A stretch of DNA of 16,456 nucleotides from Holophagales bacterium UBA2201 (lineage in GTDB: Bacteria > Acidobacteriota > Thermoanaerobaculia > UBA2201): NCBI GenBank assembly GCA_002327305.1, contig DCUZ01000044.1:1-16456 (forward strand). Reading direction: 5' to 3'. How positions within the stretch are numbered: position 1 is the stretch's first letter; every line of letters starts with the position of its first letter. The translations under genes were made by a program, and so were the position numbers. Below the pieces are notes generated by a model. The model saw only the letters and a program-made list of their open reading frames with translations, was not told the origin of the DNA and ran no database searches. Shown here piece by piece: positions 6,898-14,329 of the stretch.

Positions 6898-8532
6898 ATG
6901 TTGACCTCGATCTTCCTCGCCGCCCTGGCGGCCTTCGCGGCCGCCTACTTCCTCCTGGGACGGGGGCGCCTGACCGCGCTGTTCGACCTGAAGGACGGGA
7001 CCCCCACCCCCGCCGTGACGCAGGGGGACGGCATCGACTATGTCGCCACAAGGCCGGCCGTCCTCTTCGGCCACCACTTCTCCTCCATCGCCGGCGCCGG
7101 CCCCATCGTGGGCCCCGTCATCGTGGCGGTGGCCTTCGGATGGCTCCCGGCCGTCCTGTGGGTGATCATCGGGTCCATCTTCATCGGCGGGGTGCATGAC
7201 CTGGGGGCCATCGCGGCCTCGATCCGGCACCAGGGGAAATCCATCGCGGAAATCGCCAACCGTTACATCACGCCCCTCAGTTACCGGCTGTTTCTCCTGT
7301 TCACCTGGCTGACCCTGGTGTATGTCCTGGTGGTCTTCGCCAACCTCACTTCCACCACCTTCGTCCAGAGCGGCGCCGTGGCCACCTCGTCCATCATCTA
7401 CATCGCCCTGGCCGTCGCCTTCGGATTCACCCTGTACCGCTTCAAGGCCGGCCTTCTGCCCGTCTCGCTCGTCTTCGTCCCCCTGGTCTTTGTCGGCATT
7501 TGGGCGGGGGTGGAGTTCCCCCTTCAGAACATCCCGATCCTCTTCGGCGGCGCGGAGAACACCTGGAACATCATCCTTATCGCCTATGTCTTCCTCGCCT
7601 CCACCCTCCCCGTCTGGGTCCTCCTCCAGCCGCGCGACTACCTCTCCTCGTTCCTCCTCTACAGCTCCGTCGGCGTCGGCGTCATCGGCCTCCTTTCCGG
7701 GAAGTTCGGCGTCCACTACCCCGCGTTCACCGGGTTCCACTCCGACTACCTCGGCCCCCTCCTCCCGGTGGTCTTCATCACCATCGCCTGCGGCGCGGTC
7801 TCCGGCTTCCACGCCCTCGTCGCCTCGGGGACCACCTCCAAGCAGTTGGGGAAGCAGTCGGACGCCGTGGTCATCGGCTACGGCGGGATGCTGACGGAGG
7901 GGGTGGTGGCCATGATCGCCCTCGCCACCGTGATGGTCCTCCTGCCGGGGAGCGCGGAGGCGAAGCAGCAGCCCATGGCGGTGTACGCCGAGGGGCTTTC
8001 GCGGTTCGCCGGCCTGCTGGGGGTCCCCCCCGAATGGGGCCGCACCTTCGGCCTCCTGGCCCTCTCCTCCTTCATCCTGACCACCCTCGACACCGCCACC
8101 CGGCTGGGACGCTACATCTTCCAGGAGTTCACGGGGCTCACCCACCCCCGCCACCGGTGGACGGCGACGCTGGCCACCCTGGTCCTTCCCGCCGTATTCC
8201 TCTTCATCACCCTCAAGGGGCCCGACGGCCGGCCCATGCCCGCGTGGAAGGCGGTGTGGCCGCTGTTCGGGACCACCAACCAACTGCTGGCCGCCCTCGT
8301 CCTCCTGGTCCTGACCGTCTGGCTCCTTCGCATGGGGAAAAACTTCTGGTGGACCCTCCTCCCCATGGTTTTCATGCTGGTGATGACCACCTGGTCCCTC
8401 GTCCAACTGATCCTCATTTATAAGTTCTCCCTCATCGGCATCATCACCATTTTTCTGTTCGTCCTGACGACCCTCATCCTCGTCGAGACCGGCCGCTCGC
8501 TCCTGCGGCGCGGCGACGCGCCACCGGCATAA
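6898..8532 (+). CDS. cstA: CstA-family (carbon starvation protein) peptide/pyruvate transporter
   Basis: A 544-residue integral membrane protein of the CstA/BtsT family, which imports peptides or pyruvate, typically under nutrient limitation. Family features: the conserved GHHFSSIAGAGPIVGPVIA-like block near residues 58-76, the GGVHDLGAIAASIRHQGKSI loop, a GAVSGFHALVASGTTSKQL motif in the second half, and FILTTLDTATRLGRYIFQE followed by WPLFGTTNQLLAAL near the C-terminus. About 14-16 hydrophobic segments are visible. It is shorter than E. coli CstA (about 700 residues), like many members outside enterobacteria. The ATG at 6898 is preceded by a -10-like element rather than a Shine-Dalgarno. 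The DASS-family transporter gene begins 3 nt after the stop, so the two are probably co-transcribed. Confidence 0.95.
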   Translation: MLTSIFLAALAAFAAAYFLLGRGRLTALFDLKDGTPTPAVTQGDGIDYVATRPAVLFGHHFSSIAGAGPIVGPVIVAVAFGWLPAVLWVIIGSIFIGGVHDLGAIAASIRHQGKSIAEIANRYITPLSYRLFLLFTWLTLVYVLVVFANLTSTTFVQSGAVATSSIIYIALAVAFGFTLYRFKAGLLPVSLVFVPLVFVGIWAGVEFPLQNIPILFGGAENTWNIILIAYVFLASTLPVWVLLQPRDYLSSFLLYSSVGVGVIGLLSGKFGVHYPAFTGFHSDYLGPLLPVVFITIACGAVSGFHALVASGTTSKQLGKQSDAVVIGYGGMLTEGVVAMIALATVMVLLPGSAEAKQQPMAVYAEGLSRFAGLLGVPPEWGRTFGLLALSSFILTTLDTATRLGRYIFQEFTGLTHPRHRWTATLATLVLPAVFLFITLKGPDGRPMPAWKAVWPLFGTTNQLLAALVLLVLTVWLLRMGKNFWWTLLPMVFMLVMTTWSLVQLILIYKFSLIGIITIFLFVLTTLILVETGRSLLRRGDAPPA

Positions 8533-8535
8533 GTT

Positions 8536-9948
8536 TTGGCCCGGACCCCTGACCCCGAAGTCCGCCCCGGCCGCCTCGCCGCCGTCGCCCTCCTGGCGGC
8601 GGTCCTGTGGTTCCTCCCCGTCCCGGCGGGCCTGGCGCCCCAGGCGTGGCATCTCTTCGCCCTCTTCCTGGGGACCATCGCCGCCATCCTGGTCCGGGCC
8701 CTTCCCATCCTCCCCGCCTCCATCGCGGCCCTGGCCCTGGCGGTGCTGACGAAGGTGCTGGAGCCGGCGCAGGCCTTTTCCGGCTTCGCCCAGGATTTCC
8801 TCCTCCTCATCGTCGCCGCCTTCCTCGTCTCCCGCGCCGTGATCAACTGCGGCCTGGGGCGCCGCCTGGCCCTCCACATCATCCGCCGCCTGGGGCGCTC
8901 GTCGCTGGGTCTGGGCTACAGCGTCTTCATCGCCGACGCCCTCATCGCCCCCGCCTTCCCCAGCAACACCGCCCGCTCGGGCGTCCTCTTCCCCGTCATC
9001 GAGGGGCTGTGCGAGGGGGGCGGCTCCCGCCCCCACGACGGGACGCGCCATCTCTTGGGCCGGTACCTCATGATGAGCGGCATCGCCTCGCTCTCCCTCT
9101 CCTCCGGGCTCTGGATGACGGCCATGGCCACCAACCCCGCCGGCGCCGCCCTGGCGGGGCAGAAGGGGATCGAGGTCACCTTCGTCTCCTGGACGCTGGC
9201 GGCCCTCCTCCCCACCCTCGCCGCCCTGCTGGTCGTCCCGTGGGTCCTCCACCGGAGCGTCCGCCCCGGCCTGACCTCCACCCCCGAGGCCCCCCGGATG
9301 GCGGCGGAGGCCTTGAAGGCCATGGGGCCGATGGGGCGCGACGAGTGGATCACCGCCGCCACCTTCGTTCTGATGGTGGTCCTCTGGGCGCTGGGGGACT
9401 TTCTGGACCTCAACCGGGCCGCCGTGGCCCTCCTCGGGCTGGGCGTCCTCATGGTGACGGGGGTCTACACCCTGCGCGATCTCTCAAAAGAGGGGGAGGC
9501 CCTCTCGGTGTGGCTCTGGTTCGGCATCCTTTACACCCTGAGCACCTACCTTAATCATTTCGGATTCATGACCTGGGCCGCGGGGGGGTTCGCCCGGATG
9601 GTGGAGGGGTGGCCCGCGCCGGCCGTCTATCTGGCCCTGGTCCTCACCTATGTCCTGATGCACTACCTCTTCGTCAGCCAGACGGCCCACCTCCTGGCGC
9701 TGTTCGAACTGTTCCTCTCCCTGGGGATGGCCGCGGGCCTTCCGCCGGCCCTGGTGGCCTACATGCTCCTCCTCGCCACCAACTTCTTCTCCGCCATCAC
9801 CCCCCAGGGCTCCAGCGCCAATGTCCTCTTCGCCGGGAGCGGCTACCTCACCAGCGGCGAGATCTACGCCCATGGCGGCCTCGTCACGGCGGTCAACACC
9901 GTCCTCTACCTCGCTATCGGGACGCCGTGGATCCTGTTGCTCTTTTGA
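8536..9948 (+). CDS. DASS-family (SLC13/CitT-type) dicarboxylate or anion transporter
   Basis: A 470-residue polytopic membrane protein of the divalent anion:sodium symporter family, which moves dicarboxylates such as malate, succinate, citrate or 2-oxoglutarate. Evidence: a long series of hydrophobic helices; the first SNT-type substrate/Na+ motif (APAFPSNTARSGVLFPV, SNT at 143-145); and the pseudo-symmetric second motif AITPQGSSANVLFAGSGYL (from about 420) ahead of the last helix, typical of the CitT / 2-oxoglutarate-malate translocator branch. The start is a TTG at 8536, 3 nt after the cstA stop and without a clear Shine-Dalgarno. It is chosen because no other start codon precedes the first membrane helix, and reinitiation after cstA is likely. 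The exact substrate cannot be inferred. Confidence 0.9.
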   Translation: MARTPDPEVRPGRLAAVALLAAVLWFLPVPAGLAPQAWHLFALFLGTIAAILVRALPILPASIAALALAVLTKVLEPAQAFSGFAQDFLLLIVAAFLVSRAVINCGLGRRLALHIIRRLGRSSLGLGYSVFIADALIAPAFPSNTARSGVLFPVIEGLCEGGGSRPHDGTRHLLGRYLMMSGIASLSLSSGLWMTAMATNPAGAALAGQKGIEVTFVSWTLAALLPTLAALLVVPWVLHRSVRPGLTSTPEAPRMAAEALKAMGPMGRDEWITAATFVLMVVLWALGDFLDLNRAAVALLGLGVLMVTGVYTLRDLSKEGEALSVWLWFGILYTLSTYLNHFGFMTWAAGGFARMVEGWPAPAVYLALVLTYVLMHYLFVSQTAHLLALFELFLSLGMAAGLPPALVAYMLLLATNFFSAITPQGSSANVLFAGSGYLTSGEIYAHGGLVTAVNTVLYLAIGTPWILLLF

Positions 9949-9954
9949 TTGCAG

Positions 9955-9991
9955 TTTTCAATGGATTGACAAGTTGTCAAATCATTGAAAA
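9955..9991. repeat. 37-bp interrupted palindrome after the DASS transporter gene
   Basis: Arms TTTTCAATG (9955-9963) and CATTGAAAA (9983-9991) enclose an inner palindrome TTGACAA-G-TTGTCAA (9967-9981). Overall it is an 18-bp stem with one G-T pair, one mismatch and a single central base. It begins 6 nt after the transporter stop codon (TGA 9946-9948). There is no U-tract on the plus strand, so it is not a textbook terminator. It could protect the mRNA 3' end or be a protein-binding operator. The rest of the 215-bp spacer up to 10163 is AT-richer than its surroundings, with no gene and no convincing promoter that I can see. Confidence 0.7.
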
Positions 9992-10163
9992 AATATTCCT
10001 TTGGCGGCATGTCTTAGGGGACGGGAATCCGCGCGTTGATTTTCATAAAGTTCAACCACTAACCTTTTACATTCCAGCACCATAGGATTTTTCGACACGG
10101 GAGCCGACCCGCGCGGGCCCCGCAAACAACCCCGGTGGCACCGATATTGCAATTTATCCAGCC

Positions 10164-11684
10164 ATGAGACGATCCTCTGATGAAACGGCATCCGATTTTT
10201 TGCTGCGGGTCATGCTCGTTCTCTTCTTCGCCGCCATCCTCGCCTCCTTCCTGGAGGCCCAGACCCCGCCGCCGCCCCCCGTCCGCCCCGCCGGCTCGCC
10301 CTGCGAGCTGGGGACCTCCCCGGCCGCCACCCTCCTGGTCCCCTACTTCGAGGTGGACCCCGCCGACCCGGACGGCCCGGACACCCTGGTCGGGGTCACC
10401 AACACGGGCGGCGAGCCCGTGGTCGTCCATGCCGTCGTCTGGAATGTGGACGCCTGGGCCGTCTTCTCATTCAACATCTATCTCGTCCCCCACGACCTCG
10501 TCACCTTCTCCATGCGCAAGGTGCTGGTGGACGGGCAGATGCCCAACAACGCCTGCGCTTCGGCCAACCACCGGTTCCGGACGGGCCCCATTGACTGCGA
10601 CGGCGACGGCCGTTACTTCGACGACGCCTGGACCGCCGGAGGCCCCCTCTTCGCCGACGGCGGCGTCCCCACCGACATCGCCTGCTATCCCGTGCCGTCC
10701 GCCGCCGTCCTGGCCGACCGGCAGTGCAAGCTCTCCATCGGCTCCTACGACGGGTGGAACACCAACCTGGTGGGCTACCTCACCCTCGACACCGTGGTCA
10801 CCTGCACCGGCGCCCTCCCCGACGCCGTCCCGGGCCACTACTTTTCCCTCTGGACCCTCGACACCGACGACGACGGCCGCCCCGACCACGGCGTCCTGGA
10901 GAACACCAATGTCCTGATGGGCGACATCGTCTACCTCCATCCGGCCCGCGAACGGGCGGAGGGGGTCCCGGCGGTCCACATCGAGGCGTGGGGGGAGGGC
11001 AACGCCCTCGAAGGCCACGCCTGGGGGACGCGCCCGGCGGAGTGGGCCGACCAGGGGATATCTACCTTCTATTACAAATACGAATACCAGGCCGGCCTCC
11101 TTCCCAACGATGCCCGCGAGCCCCTGCCGACGGTGTGGGCGTTCCGGTACCTCGGGAACATGGCTTTCGATGGTGAAACTTGGGTTGACGTATGGCGGTC
11201 GGGGCATCCCGATTTCGAGCACCATGTTCTTCCGAATGGTCCCTGCAAATGGGAAACCAAGGGTTTGGCATTCACAACGCTGTATAATCCCTTCGAGGAG
11301 AGATATGGCTACGGATATCTCCAAGAGATGACATGCTTTGATGAAGAAGGAAATGCACAATCTGGAAATGGACCACCTCCTCCTCCACCACCCTGGACTG
11401 GTATTGATCTTCTCTATTTAGCCAGCCAACAAAGCTATATGAGCGCGAGTGAGGGGTGGCCCCTGGTGGATGAATCGGGCTGGTGCGTCATCTCCTTCGC
11501 CACGGACGCGGAGTTCCACGGCCCCGGCTATGGCCATTCCTTCGACCAGGCGTGGGTCAATGTCCGCTATTCAGCCCTGTTCCACCAGTCCACCGTCGGC
11601 CTCGGCGCCAACGCCGTCACCGGCGGCTGCGCCGTCAAGCACAACGACCGCAACCACGCCTGGAAACTGGTCCCCACCCACTGA
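10164..11684 (+). CDS. Secreted protein of unknown function, first of two tandem paralogues
   Basis: A 506-residue product with an N-terminal signal peptide (hydrophobic core MLVLFFAAILASFLEA, likely cleaved before QTPP). The signal core begins only at about residue 17 and no good Shine-Dalgarno precedes 10164, so the true start may be the ATG at 10212 or the TTG at 10200, which also fits the paralogue better. After a proline-rich linker comes a long conserved domain: SPAATLLVPYFEVD, DTLVGVTNTGGEPVVVHAVVW, a calcium-site-like DCDGDGRYFD, and DTDDDGRPDHGVLENTNV. The C-terminal part includes GYGHSFDQAWVNVRYS. Several paired cysteines suggest extracellular disulfides. I know similar uncharacterised exported proteins mainly from Acidobacteriota. 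The stretch 11157-11450 is visibly lower in GC and poorly matched to the paralogue. The second copy starts 12 nt downstream. Confidence 0.88.
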   Translation: MRRSSDETASDFLLRVMLVLFFAAILASFLEAQTPPPPPVRPAGSPCELGTSPAATLLVPYFEVDPADPDGPDTLVGVTNTGGEPVVVHAVVWNVDAWAVFSFNIYLVPHDLVTFSMRKVLVDGQMPNNACASANHRFRTGPIDCDGDGRYFDDAWTAGGPLFADGGVPTDIACYPVPSAAVLADRQCKLSIGSYDGWNTNLVGYLTLDTVVTCTGALPDAVPGHYFSLWTLDTDDDGRPDHGVLENTNVLMGDIVYLHPARERAEGVPAVHIEAWGEGNALEGHAWGTRPAEWADQGISTFYYKYEYQAGLLPNDAREPLPTVWAFRYLGNMAFDGETWVDVWRSGHPDFEHHVLPNGPCKWETKGLAFTTLYNPFEERYGYGYLQEMTCFDEEGNAQSGNGPPPPPPPWTGIDLLYLASQQSYMSASEGWPLVDESGWCVISFATDAEFHGPGYGHSFDQAWVNVRYSALFHQSTVGLGANAVTGGCAVKHNDRNHAWKLVPTH

Positions 11685-11696
11685 AGGAGGCCCCCC

Positions 11697-13181
11697 GTGA
11701 AAACGCCCCTCGCCGTCCTCGCCCTGTGCCTCGCCGCGCTCCTGCCCGCCCAGACTCCCCCCGGATCGCCCGTCCGCCCCGCCGGCTCGCCATGCGAGCA
11801 GGGGACCTCCCCGGCCGCCACCCTTCTGGTCCCCTACTTCGAGGTTTCCTCCCGGCCCGAGGGCGGCATGGACACCCTCGTGGCCGTCACCAACACCGGC
11901 GAGGCCCCCATCGTCGCCCATGGGGTCGTATGGAACGTGGACGGGTGGGCCGTCTTCGCCTTCAACATCTTTCTCACCGGCTACGATGTCGCCACCTTCT
12001 CCATGCGGCAGGTCCTGGTCCATGGGAAGATGCCCAACAACGGTTGCGCCTCGGCCACCCACCGGTTCACGACCCTCCATATCGACTGCGACGGCGACGG
12101 CACCTACTTCGGCCAGGAATGGACCCGCAACGATGGGATGTTCTCCTCCCCTTTCGGCCCTTACGACATCGCCTGCTATGAACCCGTCTCCGCCGTCACG
12201 CTGGCCGACTGGCAGTGCAAACTCTCCACCGGCTCCTACGATGGGTGGAACTCGGATTTTGTCGGCTACCTCACCATTGATGCCGCGCTCACCTGTGCCT
12301 ACGGCCTCCCCGACTACCTCCCCATACCCTACTTCCGGACCGACTACCTGGACACCGACGGCGACGGCCGCCCCGATCACGGCATCCTGGAGAACACCAA
12401 TGTCCTGATGGGCGACATCTTCTATCTGGACCCGGCTACGAACCAGTCCGACGGTGTCGGGGCCGTCCACATCGAGGCGTGGGGGGAGGAGAATTCCCTG
12501 CCGGGCCACACCTGGGGGAGCCGGCCGGCCGAATGGGCACTGCGCGGCGTGAACACTTTTTATTATAAATATGAGGCCCTCGCCGGCCTGCCGCCGAACG
12601 ACGCCCGCGAACCCCTGCCCACGGTGTGGGCGTTCCGGTACTTCGGCTATCCCGCCTTTGATGGAAGAACCTATGTCGATGTATGGCGATCCCACAATCC
12701 GACATGGGAACGGTGGATTGTGCCCGACCCCAATTACGACGGGCTGTGCTCGTGGTTCGACACTCCCATGGGCTGGACGACCTTTTTCAACCCTTTTGTG
12801 GCAAGTTATCACCAGAGTATTGGGTTGGCGAGACCCGAAGTGCGGGTGTGGGATGAAAATGGATGGGAATATCCTCGCAGAAGTCCTTACGGATTTGATA
12901 ATCTCTATCTTGCCGCTCAGCGGGTGGATGTAAGTACAGGGGAAGGCTGGCCGCTGGTTGATGATTCCGGCTGGATCCAACTCGACTTCCGCACGGACCA
13001 GCGATACTCCCAATACATCGGCTCCGGGTTCGGGCACACCTTCGACCAGGCGTGGATCAATGTCCGGTACCGGGCCCATAATAAATACTCGGTCAGCGTC
13101 CAGGCCGTTCCCGTGACGGGGGGGTGCGCCTTCGTCCACGACGACGCCACCGGCATGTACATCCTCCAACCGACGCATTAG
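11697..13181 (+). CDS. Secreted protein of unknown function, second tandem paralogue
   Basis: A 494-residue product starting at a GTG with a strong Shine-Dalgarno (AAGGAGG, 11684-11690). Signal peptide MKTPLAVLALCLAALLPA, then QTPPGSPVRPAGSP, nearly the same as in the upstream copy. Most of the chain aligns with the first paralogue without gaps, including DTLVAVTNTGEAPIVAHGVV, IDCDGDGTYF (129-138), YLDTDGDGRPDHGILENTNV (217-236), PNDAREPLPTVWAFRYFG and GFGHTFDQAWINVRYR. Residues about 318-414 (DNA about 12645-12938) are divergent and lower in GC, exactly where the first copy is divergent too. The acidic DxDxDG loops resemble calcium-binding repeats. No C-terminal sorting signal or anchor is visible, so release or surface association is likely. 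Operon with the first copy. Confidence 0.92.
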   Translation: MKTPLAVLALCLAALLPAQTPPGSPVRPAGSPCEQGTSPAATLLVPYFEVSSRPEGGMDTLVAVTNTGEAPIVAHGVVWNVDGWAVFAFNIFLTGYDVATFSMRQVLVHGKMPNNGCASATHRFTTLHIDCDGDGTYFGQEWTRNDGMFSSPFGPYDIACYEPVSAVTLADWQCKLSTGSYDGWNSDFVGYLTIDAALTCAYGLPDYLPIPYFRTDYLDTDGDGRPDHGILENTNVLMGDIFYLDPATNQSDGVGAVHIEAWGEENSLPGHTWGSRPAEWALRGVNTFYYKYEALAGLPPNDAREPLPTVWAFRYFGYPAFDGRTYVDVWRSHNPTWERWIVPDPNYDGLCSWFDTPMGWTTFFNPFVASYHQSIGLARPEVRVWDENGWEYPRRSPYGFDNLYLAAQRVDVSTGEGWPLVDDSGWIQLDFRTDQRYSQYIGSGFGHTFDQAWINVRYRAHNKYSVSVQAVPVTGGCAFVHDDATGMYILQPTH

Positions 13182-13206
13182 CCGCTCCCAGCCCTCGCCC
13201 CGCGGC

Positions 13207-13261
13207 TTCCGCTACTTCCTTCCGCCTTCCTCCTTCCGCCTTCCCCCTTCCGCCTTCGGAA
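13207..13261. repeat. Heptanucleotide tandem array, unit TTCCGCC (complement GGCGGAA)
   Basis: Six 7-bp units in phase from 13220 to 13261 (TTCCGCC, TTCCTCC, TTCCGCC, TTCCCCC, TTCCGCC, TTCGGAA), preceded by two less regular units from 13207 with a 1-bp phase slip. It fills most of the 111-bp spacer between the second secreted paralogue and cbiX. Same 7-bp period but a different unit from the two arrays near metK. Confidence 0.8.
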
Positions 13262-13292
13262 TAGCCCCGCGGGGGCGGTTGTTGCAGAGGGC

Positions 13293-13688
13293 GTGAACCC
13301 TCCGGCTGTTCCCCCCGATGCCCTGGTCCTGTTCGCCCACGGGAGCACCGATCCCCGGTGGCGCGAACCGTTCGTCCGCATGCATGAAGCCCTCGAGGCC
13401 GAGGCGGGGCCGGGGCGGGTGTGGCTGGCCTACATGGAGTTCGCCCGCCCCACCCTCCTCGAGGTGATCAAATGCCTGAGGGGGCGCGGCGTCCGCAAGG
13501 TGCGCCTCCTCCCCCTCTTCATGGCCGCCGGGGGCCACGCCTCGTCCGACCTCCCCCGCCAGGTGGCCGGGGCGCTGGAGGTGTACCGCGACATGACCAT
13601 CCGGGTCCTCCCCCCCGTCGGCGAGCACCCCCTCGTCGCCGCGGCCTTCCGCTCCGTGGCCCGGGAGGCATTACAGCGGCATCCGTGA
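13293..13688 (+). CDS. cbiX: CbiX-type sirohydrochlorin chelatase-like protein (short form)
   Basis: A 131-residue protein matching the short single-domain CbiX family, which inserts cobalt (or Fe/Ni in relatives) into sirohydrochlorin for tetrapyrrole cofactor synthesis and usually works as a dimer. Evidence: the N-terminal LVLFAHGSTDPRWREPF with metal-binding His16, the middle segment VWLAYMEFARPTL with an acidic residue (Glu49), and LLPLFMAAGGHASSDLP with the second conserved His82. The start is a GTG at 13293 with AGAGGG just upstream. No other cobalamin or siroheme gene is in the window, so the metal and pathway are undecided. The C-terminus is short (ends ALQRHP) but complete for the short form. 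Confidence 0.85.
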   Translation: MNPPAVPPDALVLFAHGSTDPRWREPFVRMHEALEAEAGPGRVWLAYMEFARPTLLEVIKCLRGRGVRKVRLLPLFMAAGGHASSDLPRQVAGALEVYRDMTIRVLPPVGEHPLVAAAFRSVAREALQRHP

Positions 13689-14002
13689 GGGGGGCGCCTC
13701 CGTTCCCTTAAAGGTCCGCTCCCTCCATCCCCGGCTTCTGTGGTCGTTGACGGCATGCCGCGGGTCGGCCGCAATCCCTCGGGAATGGGAAAAAGGCCCC
13801 TCTCCATTCGGCTTAAAGGACTACCCGCCTGGTCCCGCTATCATCCCAAGGCGGCGCCCAGCCCGTTTCAATGCACTTCCGGTCGGAAAAATGGACATGC
13901 CGACGCCTGATGGCTTGACGGTAATAGAATGATTTTTCAGTAACATGTGACCAAGGTGCTTATGACCCCTAAATAATAATCTGAGCCCGGCATATGTCGG
14001 GG
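13689..14002. other. Non-coding spacer upstream of the peptide operon, with an inverted repeat next to the promoter
   Basis: About 310 bp without a convincing gene; the short open frames here have no family features or good ribosome-binding sites. Near its right end, 13986-14001 reads CCCGGCA-TA-TGTCGGG, a 7-bp inverted repeat (one G-T pair) that ends 1 bp before the -35 box of the peptide promoter and could be an operator. A smaller GTCGG/CCGAC hairpin lies near 13882-13904. Base composition drops towards AT from about 13915 to the promoter. Confidence 0.5.
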
Positions 14003-14031
14003 TTGACATGCGGCCGTTCTTCTGGTATAGT
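14003..14031 (+). promoter_or_regulatory. Strong sigma70-type promoter of the peptide operon
   Basis: Perfect -35 TTGACA (14003-14008), a 17-nt spacer and -10 TATAGT (14026-14031, 5/6). Transcription would start near 14038, leaving a leader of about 30 nt that is AT-rich and contains a perfect AGGAGG (14056-14061) 7 nt before the ATG. This is the best promoter plus ribosome-binding combination in the window, implying high expression of the small peptide. Confidence 0.85.
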
Positions 14032-14068
14032 ACTGCCATCCCAATAAAATATTTTAGGAGGCAACAGA

Positions 14069-14266
14069 ATGAAGTACATCACCACCCCCGAAGCCCGTTT
14101 CGCCAAGGACAAGCCCACCACCATGTGCTACGACTGCCCCGAAGACCCCAGGGCCTGCGGCAATCCCTGTCCGCATGACGGCGCCCCCTGCCCGCAGGAC
14201 TATAATGTCACGCTGTGCGCTGATTGTTCCGAAGACGCCAGCTTCTGCGGCGGCAACGAATACTAA
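14069..14266 (+). CDS. Cys-rich RiPP precursor peptide candidate (8 Cys, four CxxD motifs)
   Basis: A 65-residue peptide with a short Cys-free N-terminus (residues 1-19, MKYITTPEARFAKDKPTTM) that could be a leader, and a Cys-rich core with cysteines at 20, 23, 30, 34, 41, 50, 53 and 60. Four of them sit in C-x-x-D motifs: CPED (23), CPHD (34), CPQD (41) and CSED (53). The core contains an internal duplication, CYDCPEDPRACG (20-31) and CADCSEDASFCG (50-61). It has a perfect Shine-Dalgarno and a strong promoter and is followed by an intrinsic terminator and a radical SAM/SPASM maturase, the usual setting for a modified peptide. Thioether (sactipeptide/ranthipeptide-like) cross-links are a reasonable guess. 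The alternative is a small unmodified metal-binding protein. I do not recognise the family. Confidence 0.85.
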   Translation: MKYITTPEARFAKDKPTTMCYDCPEDPRACGNPCPHDGAPCPQDYNVTLCADCSEDASFCGGNEY

Positions 14267-14284
14267 TTCCGACTTGCGTCATTC

Positions 14285-14322
14285 GGGAGGGGGAACCGGC
14301 CACCGGTTCTCCCTCTTTTTTT
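14285..14322 (+). terminator. Intrinsic terminator/attenuator between precursor and maturation genes
   Basis: A stem of 13 bp (14287-14299 with 14303-14315, one G-T pair, extendable by two G-T pairs) and a 3-nt CCA loop, followed by seven T (14316-14322). It lies 18 nt after the precursor stop and ends 7 nt before the ATG of the next gene. Partial read-through would give an excess of peptide over maturation enzymes. Confidence 0.9.
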
Positions 14323-14329
14323 ATCTCCC

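Noticed and set aside
5962..9252. A roughly 1100-residue N-terminal extension of the nucleotidyltransferase on the minus strand
   Set aside because: It runs antisense to the phosphatase, cstA and DASS genes, has low-complexity composition, and the DHH domain starts naturally at 5961.
13747..13932. A 61-residue plus-strand open frame as a second small peptide
   Set aside because: It is rich in Pro and Arg, with no Cys pattern like the precursor and no convincing Shine-Dalgarno; probably chance.
13821..14039. A 72-residue minus-strand open frame upstream of the peptide gene
   Set aside because: It crosses the strong plus-strand promoter, has no good ribosome-binding site and no recognisable features.
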